Program-made: the position numbers and the translations under genes
Source of the DNA: Seribacter sp963934295
GTDB taxonomy: Bacteria; Verrucomicrobiota; Verrucomicrobiia; Opitutales; Seribacteraceae
Reading direction: 5' to 3'
DNA: 64,000 bases
Assembly (NCBI GenBank): GCA_963934295.1
Contig: CAWVXY010000008.1
Coordinates: forward strand, 1-64,000
Notes under the pieces: generated by a model
Databases searched by the model: none
What the model was told of the DNA's origin: nothing
The model's input: the letters and a program-made list of their open reading frames with translations, nothing else
Part shown: positions 8,147-16,445 of the stretch, piece by piece
How positions within the stretch are numbered: position 1 is the first letter of the stretch
Layout of the letters: each line of letters opens with the position of its first letter

Positions 8147-8383
8147 TTAACTGTTACTTGAACCAGCTATCTTGACATTTGAAAAGTGTAAGGAAGCCTC
8201 TCTTTCAATTATAGCTCCTTGTGGATTGTCTTGAGTTTTCTTTTCGTGTTTTTTTATCATGTTTACACCTTCTACAATCACACGATTCTTTTCACGCAAA
8301 ACCTGTAAGATCTTTCCCTTACTTCCTTTATGGTCTCCAGCAATAACAATGACCTCGTCGCCTTTTTTTACTTTGTTTGCCAT
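8147..8383 (-). CDS. rplX: 50S ribosomal protein L24
   Basis: L24 is an assembly initiator that binds the 5' domain of 23S rRNA. I chose the ATG at 8381-8383 (MANKVKKGDEVIVIAGDHKG), which gives 78 residues with an intact KOW motif. The longer frame would run back into rplN. This start is supported by a strong GGAGG site 7 nt upstream, one of only two such sites in the cluster. The C-terminal half (NMIKKHEKKTQDNPQGAIIE) is normal, and the protein is shorter than E. coli L24 (104). Confidence 0.96.
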   Translation of the reverse strand: MANKVKKGDEVIVIAGDHKGSKGKILQVLREKNRVIVEGVNMIKKHEKKTQDNPQGAIIEREASLHFSNVKIAGSSNS

Positions 8384-8384
8384 A

Positions 8385-8747
8385 TTATAAAACCTCCGGT
8401 GCAAGTGAAATTATTTTCATATATTTTTGACGTAATTCTCGAGCTACTGGTCCAAAAATACGAGTACCCTTAGGAGTACCGTCATCATTGACTATAACGC
8501 ATGCATTTTCATCAAATCGAAGATAGCTTCCGTCTCTGCGTCGCACAGGTGATTTAGTACGCACAACAACAGCACGAACAACAGTACCTTTTCTAACCGA
8601 AGCTTCTGTTGTACTTTCTTTGACATGACAAACTATTATATCACCGATGGAGGCGGTCTTTTTATTTTGTCCAATACGACGAATCATACGAACTTTCTTT
8701 GCTCCGGTGTTATCTGCTACTTCTAGCCTACTAAGTAATTGAATCAT
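8385..8747 (-). CDS. rplN: 50S ribosomal protein L14
   Basis: L14 lies at the subunit interface and is the target of the silencing factor RsfS. The 120 residues begin MIQLLSRLEVADNTGAKKVR and include GDIIVCHVKES, the FDENACVIVNDDGTPKGTRI segment and PVARELRQKYMKIISLAPEVL-like ending, all diagnostic. The stop lies 1 nt before the rplX ATG, so translation of the two is probably coupled. Confidence 0.98.
   Translation of the reverse strand: MIQLLSRLEVADNTGAKKVRMIRRIGQNKKTASIGDIIVCHVKESTTEASVRKGTVVRAVVVRTKSPVRRRDGSYLRFDENACVIVNDDGTPKGTRIFGPVARELRQKYMKIISLAPEVL
8391..8397 (-). promoter_or_regulatory. Strong Shine-Dalgarno site of rplX
   Basis: On the minus strand this reads GGAGGTT, 7 nt before the rplX ATG. 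It lies within the last codons of rplN. Neighbouring ribosomal genes have A/T-rich leaders with no such motif, so it stands out and fixes the rplX start. Confidence 0.75.
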
Positions 8748-8753
8748 GACAAA

Positions 8754-9026
8754 TTAAGCTACAGGTGCTTTTTCAATAATTTCTAAGACGCGCCATCTTT
8801 TAAGTTTGCTCAAAGGTCTTGTGGTAACGATTTTTACCTTATCTCCCACCAACGATTCGTTTTTTTCATCGTGAACATGAACCGTTGTTTTACGACGGAT
8901 TTCCTTTTTATAAAGAGGGTGGGGGGTTTTATATTCGTAAACAACTTTGATTGATTTATCTCCTGTTTTTGCACGAACAAACCCTATAAGCTCTTTACGA
9001 TTGTTTCTTGGTGATTCTGCAGTCAT
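8754..9026 (-). CDS. rpsQ: 30S ribosomal protein S17
   Basis: S17 is a primary 16S-binding OB-fold protein. The 90-residue protein has GFVRAKTGDKSIKVVYEYKT, HPLYKKEIRRKTTVHVHDE and VKIVTTRPLSKLKRWRVLEI, the standard S17 sequence elements. It lies between rpmC and rplN in the normal order with gaps under 10 nt. Confidence 0.97.
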   Translation of the reverse strand: MTAESPRNNRKELIGFVRAKTGDKSIKVVYEYKTPHPLYKKEIRRKTTVHVHDEKNESLVGDKVKIVTTRPLSKLKRWRVLEIIEKAPVA

Positions 9027-9031
9027 GAAAT

Positions 9032-9235
9032 TTATTGGTTAACAGTTTCTTTTTTAGACTCTGAAAGAACGGTTAAAATTCTAGCTCTGTCTCTACGTAT
9101 ACTTTTTATTAAATGGGGTTTTTCAACTTGTCCGGTTTGTTTTCTGACTTGAAGGTGTAAAAGTTCTTCACCCAATTCACGGAATTTCTTATTTAATTCC
9201 GTCTCTGATAATTCTTTAATTTCTGAAATTTTCAT
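9032..9235 (-). CDS. rpmC: 50S ribosomal protein L29
   Basis: L29 is at the exit tunnel and helps form the docking site for trigger factor and SRP. I start at the ATG at 9233-9235 (MKISEIKELSETELNKKFRE), giving 67 residues, the family length. An ORF opening at 9298 would overlap the end of rplP and lacks family sequence. The conserved segment RELGEELLHLQVRKQTGQVE is present. Confidence 0.95.
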   Translation of the reverse strand: MKISEIKELSETELNKKFRELGEELLHLQVRKQTGQVEKPHLIKSIRRDRARILTVLSESKKETVNQ

Positions 9236-9245
9236 AGAAAGAATA

Positions 9246-9668
9246 TTAAAAAGATTGTTGACGCTGAACGAGTCGGCAGCGAAAAGGGAGTTTAGCATCC
9301 GCTAACCCCAAAGCTTCACGTGCTAAAGTGAGGGAGCAACCAGCTATTTCAAAAAGGACATGGCCTGGTTTAATGACCGCTACCCAATGATCGACCGGAC
9401 CCTTTCCCTTCCCTTGACGAGTTTCAGCCGGCTTCTTCGTAACTGGTTTGTGAGGAAATACCCGAATCCATACTTTACCTTTACGTTTCAAATGTCTGTT
9501 TATTGCGACACGGGCAGATTCGATTTGGTTTGATGTCATTCTCCCCCTTGAAAGAGATTGAATGCCAAATTCACCAAAAGACACAGTATTGCCTTTTGAC
9601 GCAGTGCCGCGAACACGACCCTTGAAGACTTTTCTATATTTTGTTCTAGATGGAAGTAACTTTGGCAT
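9246..9668 (-). CDS. rplP: 50S ribosomal protein L16
   Basis: L16 helps organise the tRNA-binding sites of the 50S subunit. The 140 residues begin MPKLLPSRTKYRKVFKGRVR and include VSFGEFGIQSLSRGRMTSNQ, WIRVFPHKPVTKKPAETRQG and GPVDHWVAVIKPGHVLFEIA. Length and order (rpsC-rplP-rpmC) are normal. Confidence 0.98.
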   Translation of the reverse strand: MPKLLPSRTKYRKVFKGRVRGTASKGNTVSFGEFGIQSLSRGRMTSNQIESARVAINRHLKRKGKVWIRVFPHKPVTKKPAETRQGKGKGPVDHWVAVIKPGHVLFEIAGCSLTLAREALGLADAKLPFRCRLVQRQQSF

Positions 9669-9680
9669 AACTTAAAATTA

Positions 9681-10316
9681 TTAGAATATTTTATCTTCGT
9701 CTTTGAGGCATATCCAACATTTAATGCCAATAATACCGTATACTGTATTAGCCTCAACTAAGCCGTAATCAATATTTTCACGAAGTGTATGTAAGGGAAC
9801 TCTACCCTCCCTTGTTTGTTCGGTTCTAGCAATATCAGCACCGCCCAAACGGCCAGCACATTGAATCCGAATTCCCTCAGCACCCATTGACATTGTTGTT
9901 TGTACAGCTTTCTTCATTGCACGTCGAAAAGCAATTCTACGCTCTAATTGAAGGGCTACATTTTCTGCCACCAAAGATGCAACTAGGTCAGGTTTTTTAA
10001 TTTCTTGAATTTCTAAACGAATATCTTTGCTAATTGTACGATTTAAAGCATCTCTTAGAGCGTCCAGTTCCTGACCCTTTCTGCCAATTACTATACCAGG
10101 GCGAGCTGTCCAAATTGTAACTCTAGTACGACTTGATGCACGTTCTATTACAACTCTAGGAACAGAGGCGAAACGTAACTTTTTTTCTAAATAACCCCTG
10201 ATTAAATTATCTTCTTCTAGAAATTTAGAATAGTCATGCTTGTTTGCATACCATCTTGCACTCCAATTACGCCTAACACCTAGACGGAAACCTATCGGAT
10301 TTACTTTTTGTCCCAT
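9681..10316 (-). CDS. rpsC: 30S ribosomal protein S3
   Basis: S3 forms part of the mRNA entry tunnel and helicase site. The ATG at 10314-10316 (MGQKVNPIGFRLGVRRNWSA) matches the family start exactly and gives 211 residues. A longer frame to 10397 would overlap rplV and is rejected. The KH domain GRKGQELDALRDAL segment and the C-terminal domain (GRLGGADIARTEQTREGRVP, TLRENIDYGLVEANTVYG) are intact. Confidence 0.97.
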   Translation of the reverse strand: MGQKVNPIGFRLGVRRNWSARWYANKHDYSKFLEEDNLIRGYLEKKLRFASVPRVVIERASSRTRVTIWTARPGIVIGRKGQELDALRDALNRTISKDIRLEIQEIKKPDLVASLVAENVALQLERRIAFRRAMKKAVQTTMSMGAEGIRIQCAGRLGGADIARTEQTREGRVPLHTLRENIDYGLVEANTVYGIIGIKCWICLKDEDKIF

Positions 10317-10321
10317 AATAA

Positions 10322-10657
10322 TTAAGCTTCGTCTGTTAATACAATTCGTAAGTGACTCATCCTTTTCTTGTAAGGATGAGAAGATCCACGAGCACAAGGT
10401 CTGAATCTTTTTAAGGCTGGGCCTTCCTCAACAATTGCTTCCCTAATGGTCAAATCGTCAGCATTAAGGTTTGAGTTATTTTCTGCATTTGCCATCGCTG
10501 ATTTTAAAGTTTTATCCAAAAGCCGAGCTGCCTTGCGTGGAATGTATTTTAATAAAGAGACTCCTTCTGTTGCTTTTTTCCCAGGAAGAATGCGAGCTAC
10601 TTCTCTAGCTTTCTTGGGAGAAATCCGTACATACTTAGAATAAGATTTTACTTCCAT
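10322..10657 (-). CDS. rplV: 50S ribosomal protein L22
   Basis: L22 lines the exit tunnel and its loop forms the constriction near the macrolide site. The 111-residue protein has KYVRISPKKAREVARILPGK near the N-terminus and the tunnel loop region EEGPALKRFRPCARGSSHPY followed by KKRMSHLRIVLTDE. No deletion in the loop is seen. Confidence 0.97.
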   Translation of the reverse strand: MEVKSYSKYVRISPKKAREVARILPGKKATEGVSLLKYIPRKAARLLDKTLKSAMANAENNSNLNADDLTIREAIVEEGPALKRFRPCARGSSHPYKKRMSHLRIVLTDEA

Positions 10658-10659
10658 AA

Positions 10660-10929
10660 TTATTTTTGGGTATGAGGATTGTGGGACTTAAAAGTACGAG
10701 TAGCAGAAAATTCTCCTAATTTATGACCTACCATATTTTCAGTTACATAAACAGGCAGGAAACTTTTGCCATTATGAACCGTGAAATTAAGACCTACAAA
10801 ATCCGGTGTTATTGTAGATCGTCTTGACCATGTCTTAATAGGTTTTCTATCTCCAGCATTCTGGGCTGTCATAACTTTTTTCATCAAACCAGGTTCAACG
10901 AAGAAACCTTTTTTTATCGATCTTGTCAT
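10660..10929 (-). CDS. rpsS: 30S ribosomal protein S19
   Basis: S19 is a 30S head protein that contacts the 50S subunit. The 89 residues read MTRSIKKGFFVEPGLMKKVM at the start and contain IKTWSRRSTITPDFVGLNFT and GHKLGEFSATRTFKSHNPHT, standard for the family. It overlaps nothing and sits 2 nt from rplV. Confidence 0.98.
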   Translation of the reverse strand: MTRSIKKGFFVEPGLMKKVMTAQNAGDRKPIKTWSRRSTITPDFVGLNFTVHNGKSFLPVYVTENMVGHKLGEFSATRTFKSHNPHTQK

Positions 10930-10953
10930 ATTGAATATCCTATAAGTACAGTT

Positions 10954-11793
10954 TTATTTTACTCTCCTACCATTTCGGCGAACGAGTATTTGAGAATTAG
11001 AAGGTTTTGATTTTTTTCTAGTGGGGAATCCTTTGGATAACTGACCCCATGGAGAACTCGGGTGACCACCACCAGAAGTTCTTCCCTCACCTCCACCCAT
11101 GGGGTGGTCAACTGGATTCATTGCAACACCACGTACTCTTGGACGACGACCTTTCCAACGGTTTCTGCCTGCTTTTCCGATAGTTGCTTTTTGATGAGCT
11201 GAATTTCCGACAGAGCCAATTGTTGCCCTACAAGTTTCTTTGACTAAGCGAATTTCTCCACTAGGCATTTTCAAAGAAGCATGGTCGCCATCAACAGAGA
11301 TTAGACGAACTTCACAACCTGCTGACCTAGCGAGTTTTGCACCAGCTCCTGGAAGCATTTCAACGCAATGTACTTTTGAACCTAGAGGTATCAAGTTAAG
11401 AGGTAGAGCATTACCAGGAGTAAAGTCTACTTTTTCATTAGCACTGATTAATTTATCTCCAACAGTAACACCAGAGGGTGCCAGAATGTAATTTTTCTCA
11501 CCATCTGGGTATTCAAGTAAAGCCAAATGTGCTGTTCTATTTGGATCATATTCCAAGGCAATAACCTTAGCATCAACATTTAATTTTTCTCTACGAAAAT
11601 CGATCTGACGGTAAAGCCTTTTATGACCTCCTCCTCTACGTCTAGAAGTGATACGTCCATATGCATTACGACCTTTTTTTCGGTGTACGCCTTTAGTTAA
11701 GGCACGCTCGGGTCGTTTAGTGTCAAGATCAACTTTGTTCTTAAGAAAAAATCGACCAGATGGTGTAACAGGTTTTTGTTGTAAAATTGGCAT
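10954..11793 (-). CDS. rplB: 50S ribosomal protein L2
   Basis: L2 is a central 23S-binding protein needed for subunit joining and peptidyl-transferase integrity. The 279-residue length is normal. The RNA-binding core has GRITSRRRGGGHKRLYRQID and the C-terminal signature RGVAMNPVDHPMGGGEGRTS with its conserved histidine. The extreme N-terminus (MPILQQKPVTPSGRFF) is slightly unusual in sequence but collinear. Confidence 0.98.
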   Translation of the reverse strand: MPILQQKPVTPSGRFFLKNKVDLDTKRPERALTKGVHRKKGRNAYGRITSRRRGGGHKRLYRQIDFRREKLNVDAKVIALEYDPNRTAHLALLEYPDGEKNYILAPSGVTVGDKLISANEKVDFTPGNALPLNLIPLGSKVHCVEMLPGAGAKLARSAGCEVRLISVDGDHASLKMPSGEIRLVKETCRATIGSVGNSAHQKATIGKAGRNRWKGRRPRVRGVAMNPVDHPMGGGEGRTSGGGHPSSPWGQLSKGFPTRKKSKPSNSQILVRRNGRRVK

Positions 11794-11805
11794 AATATAA
11801 TTCTC

Positions 11806-12096
11806 CTATGCAAGCTCGATACTGTCACCAGCCTTTAAGGTAACAATAGCTTTTTTCATCCCGCTTTTAAAACCAAGCTTGTTACGACGTGCTCGATCTC
11901 TTTTAGCTTTTGGTTTAACATTTAGTGAATTTACTGAAAGGACAGAAACAGAAAATGTTTTTTCAACTGCAACCTTGATGTTTGATTTAGTAGCAGAGGG
12001 GGATACTGCGAAAATATACTTATTAAGATTGGCTGAAAGCATGGTAGCTTTTTCGGTAAGCAGAGCCTCTTTAATTACGGATACTGATTCCTTCAT
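11806..12096 (-). CDS. rplW: 50S ribosomal protein L23
   Basis: L23 is at the exit tunnel and is the main docking point for trigger factor and SRP. The 96-residue protein begins with an acceptable family start (KEALLTEKATMLSANLNKYI) and has the region FAVSPSATKSNIKVAVEKTF followed by the basic arm KPKAKRDRARRNKLGFKSGM. The ATG overlaps the rplD stop by 1 nt, suggesting coupled translation. Confidence 0.96.
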   Translation of the reverse strand: MKESVSVIKEALLTEKATMLSANLNKYIFAVSPSATKSNIKVAVEKTFSVSVLSVNSLNVKPKAKRDRARRNKLGFKSGMKKAIVTLKAGDSIELA

Positions 12097-12737
12097 TATT
12101 TACTTTCCTCCACTCCGAATTTAGCGATTAAAATATCTAGACCTTTAAGACTAAAAACAATTTGGTCTGATTGAACAATATCAAGAGGACTTAAATCCTG
12201 TGCACGACTCAAACGAGCACTTGATAAATTTCGTGCAGCTAATGCAAAATTGTCATCAAAAGTATCTCCTATCGCCAATACCTTCTTAGCAGTAGGTGCA
12301 ATAGTACTAATTAAATTTTTGAAGAGTTTAGTTTTCGCTTCTGTGACAGTCCACTCTTCTATGAGAGCAATGTTCTGGGAATTTGCTTGATCAACCAAAG
12401 CACGCTCCATTGCCAAACGCTTAATTTTCTTGTTTAATTTTTGATTATAGGAACGTGGTTTAGGCCCGAAAGAAACTCCGCCACCTCGACGTTGAATAGC
12501 TTTTTTGTCACCAGCTCGGCCGACACCTAAACCTTTTTGCCTATAGATCTTCTTTCCAGAACCACGTACCTCTGAGCGTACTTTGGTTGATGCATTACCC
12601 TGTCGTTGATTTGCATGTACGGCTATGATCGCCTGCCTCAGTGCATCTATCCCCTTACCTTCTTCAAGTGTTGGAAAAGCTTTAATTTCCTTTTCACCAC
12701 TTGCAGTTCCGTCGTTTTTAAAAAGCTTAAATTTCAT
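12096..12737 (-). CDS. rplD: 50S ribosomal protein L4
   Basis: L4 lines the exit tunnel opposite L22 and in gamma-proteobacteria represses its own operon. The 213-residue protein has the tunnel loop (VRGSGKKIYRQKGLGVGRAG, then RRGGGVSFGPKPRSYNQKLN) and the C-terminal domain LAIGDTFDDNFALAARNLSS. No truncation of the loop is present. Confidence 0.97.
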   Translation of the reverse strand: MKFKLFKNDGTASGEKEIKAFPTLEEGKGIDALRQAIIAVHANQRQGNASTKVRSEVRGSGKKIYRQKGLGVGRAGDKKAIQRRGGGVSFGPKPRSYNQKLNKKIKRLAMERALVDQANSQNIALIEEWTVTEAKTKLFKNLISTIAPTAKKVLAIGDTFDDNFALAARNLSSARLSRAQDLSPLDIVQSDQIVFSLKGLDILIAKFGVEESK

Positions 12738-12751
12738 GACTAAGTTTTTCT

Positions 12752-13393
12752 TTAAATTTTAGATTTCTTCGCCACTCTAAGAGTAAGAATAGAACCTTTA
12801 TGACCAGGAACACTTCCCTTGACTAATAGTAAATTCTTATCGGAAAGAATTTTAACAACTTGAAGATTTTGAGTAGTACGACTCACATCACCCATGTGTC
12901 CGGGCATCTTCTTATTTTTAAAAATTCTACCCGGCCATTGGCATAAACCATAAGATCCTCCACGTCTGTGAAACATAGATCCATGAGATGCAGGTCCACC
13001 GGCAAAGTTCCAACGCTTTACAACGCCTTGAAAACCTTTACCTTTTGTTTTAGATACAACATCTACAGTTTTGATATCTTTAAAATCTTCAACTGTAATT
13101 GTAGTTCCAGGCTTGAACTCATGACCGATATCAATCCTAAATTCTTGCGATAATTGCTGCGCACTTAAGCCAGCTTTTTTAGCATGTCCTTTGCTGCAAG
13201 AGTTGGACTTGTTTGGAGATTTGCCATTCGGGTTAAATCCTATTTGGATAGCCGAGTAACCGTCCTTATCGTCAGTTTTAACCTGTAGCACTGGACATGG
13301 TCCCGCTTCAATTATTGTGACTGGAACAAGATTGTTGTTCTCATCGTACACTTGGCTCATGCCAAGTTTTTTTCCTAGTAATTCAAGTTTCAT
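12752..13393 (-). CDS. rplC: 50S ribosomal protein L3
   Basis: L3 reaches the peptidyl-transferase centre. The 213 residues begin MKLELLGKKLGMSQVYDENN and include the diagnostic stretch KGKGFQGVVKRWNFAGGPAS, then GSYGLCQWPGRIFKNKKMPG, whose glutamine lies next to the PrmB methylation site of the family. It is preceded by a 72-nt spacer that contains a long hairpin (see 13396-13440). Confidence 0.97.
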   Translation of the reverse strand: MKLELLGKKLGMSQVYDENNNLVPVTIIEAGPCPVLQVKTDDKDGYSAIQIGFNPNGKSPNKSNSCSKGHAKKAGLSAQQLSQEFRIDIGHEFKPGTTITVEDFKDIKTVDVVSKTKGKGFQGVVKRWNFAGGPASHGSMFHRRGGSYGLCQWPGRIFKNKKMPGHMGDVSRTTQNLQVVKILSDKNLLLVKGSVPGHKGSILTLRVAKKSKI

Positions 13394-13395
13394 TT

Positions 13396-13440
13396 CTTTA
13401 AGCGGCAGGCGGCGTTAACCATTTGAGACCTGCTTTAAAG
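13396..13440 (-). promoter_or_regulatory. Hairpin in the rpsJ-rplC spacer, candidate r-protein regulatory element
   Basis: Two paired segments form one interrupted stem: 13396-13401 with 13435-13440 (6 bp) and 13405-13409 with 13429-13433 (5 bp, GCAGG/CCTGC on the minus strand). A 19-nt loop closes it and an internal loop of 3 nt against 1 nt interrupts it. It ends 3 nt before the rplC ATG, so folding could hide the start region. There is no U-run, so it is not a classical terminator. A feedback site for an S10-operon protein is inference only. Confidence 0.45.
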
Positions 13441-13465
13441 GTTTAATTTTAATAAATAACCTATA

Positions 13466-13774
13466 TTATACGTTAATGTTAATTTCCACTCCGGCGGGTA
13501 AATTCAGTTTTTTAAGTTCGTCGACTGTTTGAACTGTAGGTTCAATAATATCGATTAGTCTTTTATGTGTTCTTAATTCAAATTGATCCATTGATTTTTT
13601 ATCAACATGGGGTGAACGATTTACCGTATAGCGTTCTATTCGTGTTGGCATTGGAATTGGACCAGCAACACGGGCACCAGTTCTTTTAGCAGTATCAACA
13701 ATATCAATTGCTGACTGATCGATAACACGGTAATCAAAACCGCGAAGTTTAATGCGTATACGCTGTCCGTTCAT
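13466..13774 (-). CDS. rpsJ: 30S ribosomal protein S10
   Basis: S10 is a 30S head protein and also NusE, the partner of NusB/NusG in antitermination. The 102-residue protein has RIRIKLRGFDYRVIDQSAID, GARVAGPIPMPTRIERYTVN and SPHVDKKSMDQFELRTHKRL, all standard. In many bacteria tuf lies between fusA and rpsJ; here rpsJ follows fusA after 16 nt. Confidence 0.98.
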   Translation of the reverse strand: MNGQRIRIKLRGFDYRVIDQSAIDIVDTAKRTGARVAGPIPMPTRIERYTVNRSPHVDKKSMDQFELRTHKRLIDIIEPTVQTVDELKKLNLPAGVEININV

Positions 13775-13790
13775 TTAAAATTGGGTATTA

Positions 13791-15947
13791 TTAAGTTCTA
13801 GCTGGTTCTCTGCTTGATGTTTCAACGATAGTTTGCACAAGACTTTGTGGAACTTGCTCAAAATGTGATGGCGTCATGGAATAGTCAGCGCGTCCTGATG
13901 AAAGAGATCTCATGTCGGTTGAATAACCAAACATGTTTTCAAGGGGTACGAATGCCTGTATAATGCAAGCATTTCCACGGGTTTCCATCCCTTGAATTTG
14001 CCCGCGCCTACGATTTAAATCACCCATTAACTCACCTTGATAGTCTTCGGGGGTAGATACTTCCACCTTCATAATTGGCTCTAGTAAAATTGGGCTCGCA
14101 TTCTTCATTGCATCTTTAAATGCAAATATCCCTGCCATTTTGAATGCCATTTCAGATGAGTCTACGTCGTGGAAAGAACCATCGACGAGTGTGATCTTAA
14201 AGTCAATTACAGGATATCCTGCAACCACGCCGGAAAGGGCAGCTTCTTTGATACCATCAAATGTGGGCTTAATGAATTCTTTAGGAATTGATCCACCTAC
14301 GATTTTGTTTTCAAGCTCGACCCCTTTTCCTTTTTCGAGTGGTTCCATCTTGATGACTGCATGACCATATTGACCACGTCCACCTGATTGACGAATAAAC
14401 TTCCCATTTCCTTCCGAAGGATTAAGCATAGTTTCTCGATAAGCGATCTGAGGTTTTCCTGCATTGGCATCAACTTTGAATTCACGGAACAATCTATCTC
14501 GAATTATATCTAAATGAAGTTCACCCATTCCAGAAATAATGGTTTGTCCGGTTTCCTCGTTTGTGGAAAGACCAAATGTAGGATCTTCTTCAGCAAGACG
14601 CTGTAAACCTATTCCCATTTTTTCTTGGTCGGCTTTAGTTGCCGGTTCAATGGACATAGAAATAACGGGCTCTGGGAAACTTGGTGGTTCCAAACGAAGA
14701 TCCAAGTCTTTATCGGCTAAAGTATCTCCGGTAACAACGTCTTTTACTCCTATTAAGGCACAAATATCACCCGAGTAAGCAACATCAATATCCTCACGAT
14801 CATTAGCTTTCATAACCATCAATCTAGATACACGTTCACTTTTGCGTGTTCGTGGGTTATAAAGGGTAGATCCTTTTTTTAAGGTTCCTTGATAAATACG
14901 GTAAAAAACAAGCTTTCCCACATATGGATCAGACATCAACTTGAAAGCGAGTCCTGCAACTTTAGCACTATCATCAGGGGACACCTCAACGGGCTTTTCG
15001 TCAGAATCTTCCCCTTTCATTGGTGGAAGATCTAAAGGACTTGGTAAGTAATCCACAACCGCATCCATTAGCATCTGAACGCCTTTGTTTTTGAAAGCAC
15101 TGCCCGGAATAACACCAATAAATTTTAAGGAGAGTGTTGCTTTACGAATACCACGCTTGAACTCCTCTTCTGTAATTTTTTCACCTTCTAGATATTTGTT
15201 GGCAATGTCATCATCAAAGTCAGAAACGGCTTCTAATAAGGATTCACGATATTCATCTGCAAGTTCCACTAAATCAGCAGGAATATCCTCCACAGTAAAA
15301 CGAACACCAGACTCATCAGTTTCATCGTAAATGTAGGCAACCATTTTGATAAGATCAACTAATCCACGGAAGTTTTCCTCAGCACCAATAGCTAGGAACA
15401 ACGGGTGTGCGTTGGCACCTAACTTATCCCGCATGCTTCCAACTGCCGCGAGGAAATTTGACCCCATTCGGTCCATTTTATTAATAAAACCTAAGCGTGG
15501 GACATTATATTTGTCCATTTGCCTCCATACAGTTTCGGACTGAGGTTGTACACCTTCAACAGATGTAAAAACACCTACTGCTCCATCTAAAACCCTAAGA
15601 GAGCGCTCGACTTCGGCAGTAAAATCTACATGGCCCGGAGTATCAATGATATTGATACGATGTGGAATGTTTGCAAAAGGACCTTCAGCAGTTGTCCAAC
15701 CACACGAGATAGCAGCAGAAGTAATAGTAATACCTCGTTCCCTCTCTTGCTCCATCCAATCAGTGGTAGCACCGCCTTCATGTACTTCACCAATTTTATG
15801 AACAACTCCAGAATAAAACAAAACACGCTCCGTGCATGTTGTTTTGCCTGCATCAATATGTGCAGCAATTCCAATGTTACGAGTGTGCTCTAGTACTGTA
15901 GGACGACTACTAGAGTTAGCTGATGAAAAATTATCGTTATCGCTCAT
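13791..15947 (-). CDS. fusA: Elongation factor G
   Basis: EF-G is the GTPase that drives translocation and, with RRF, ribosome recycling. I start at the ATG at 15945-15947 (MSDNDNFSSANSSSRPTVLE), 16 nt after the rpsG stop, giving 718 residues; the longer ORF would overlap rpsG. The GTPase motifs are intact: AHIDAGKTT, switch I ERERGITITSAA with its conserved threonine, DTPGHVDF and NKMD. Domain IV (REFKVDANAGKPQIAYRETM onward) is complete. Its canonical switch I contrasts with that of EF-Tu in this window. Confidence 0.98.
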   Translation of the reverse strand: MSDNDNFSSANSSSRPTVLEHTRNIGIAAHIDAGKTTCTERVLFYSGVVHKIGEVHEGGATTDWMEQERERGITITSAAISCGWTTAEGPFANIPHRINIIDTPGHVDFTAEVERSLRVLDGAVGVFTSVEGVQPQSETVWRQMDKYNVPRLGFINKMDRMGSNFLAAVGSMRDKLGANAHPLFLAIGAEENFRGLVDLIKMVAYIYDETDESGVRFTVEDIPADLVELADEYRESLLEAVSDFDDDIANKYLEGEKITEEEFKRGIRKATLSLKFIGVIPGSAFKNKGVQMLMDAVVDYLPSPLDLPPMKGEDSDEKPVEVSPDDSAKVAGLAFKLMSDPYVGKLVFYRIYQGTLKKGSTLYNPRTRKSERVSRLMVMKANDREDIDVAYSGDICALIGVKDVVTGDTLADKDLDLRLEPPSFPEPVISMSIEPATKADQEKMGIGLQRLAEEDPTFGLSTNEETGQTIISGMGELHLDIIRDRLFREFKVDANAGKPQIAYRETMLNPSEGNGKFIRQSGGRGQYGHAVIKMEPLEKGKGVELENKIVGGSIPKEFIKPTFDGIKEAALSGVVAGYPVIDFKITLVDGSFHDVDSSEMAFKMAGIFAFKDAMKNASPILLEPIMKVEVSTPEDYQGELMGDLNRRRGQIQGMETRGNACIIQAFVPLENMFGYSTDMRSLSSGRADYSMTPSHFEQVPQSLVQTIVETSSREPART

Positions 15948-15963
15948 TAGAGAATCAAAAAAA

Positions 15964-16437
15964 TTACCAACGAAGGTGAGCAAACGCACGATTTGCTTGA
16001 GCCATCTTGTGAGTTTCCTCGCGCTTTTTAACTACTGAACCTGTGTTGTTGTAAGCATCAATCAGTTCAATTGCTAAGGAATCTGCCATAGGAGCACCCT
16101 TCCGGGCACTGGCTGCCTTGACGACCCAACGAAATGCCAAACTTTGTTGTCTTTCAAATGGAACTTCAATCGGAACTTGATATGTTGCACCACCCACACG
16201 TCGGCTTTTAACTTCGATTTTGGGTCGTATATTCTCAAGTGCTCCAAGAACGAGATCAACAGGATTACCTTTTTCTAACTTCTCTGCCATCTTTTCAATG
16301 GCTCCATAGACTATTCGTTGAGCAAGAGCTTTTTTACCGCTTTGCATAACAGCATTTACTAATGTAGAAACTAACGGACTTCCATGCCTAGGATCAGGCA
16401 TGGTTGGTCTTTTAACAGCTTTTCGTCTTCGTGACAT
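15964..16437 (-). CDS. rpsG: 30S ribosomal protein S7
   Basis: S7 nucleates the 16S 3' domain and sits by the E site. The 157 residues begin MSRRRKAVKRPTMPDPRHGS and include KPKIEVKSRRVGG-like NIRPKIEVKSRRVGGATYQV, PIEVPFERQQSLAFRWVVKA and the helix end EETHKMAQANRAFAHLRW. The order rpsL-rpsG-fusA is that of a str operon. Confidence 0.98.
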   Translation of the reverse strand: MSRRRKAVKRPTMPDPRHGSPLVSTLVNAVMQSGKKALAQRIVYGAIEKMAEKLEKGNPVDLVLGALENIRPKIEVKSRRVGGATYQVPIEVPFERQQSLAFRWVVKAASARKGAPMADSLAIELIDAYNNTGSVVKKREETHKMAQANRAFAHLRW

Positions 16438-16445
16438 AACTAAAA

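Noticed and set aside
10317..10397. N-terminal extension of S3 to 10397
   Set aside because: It lies inside rplV, while MGQKVNPIGFRLG is the exact family start.
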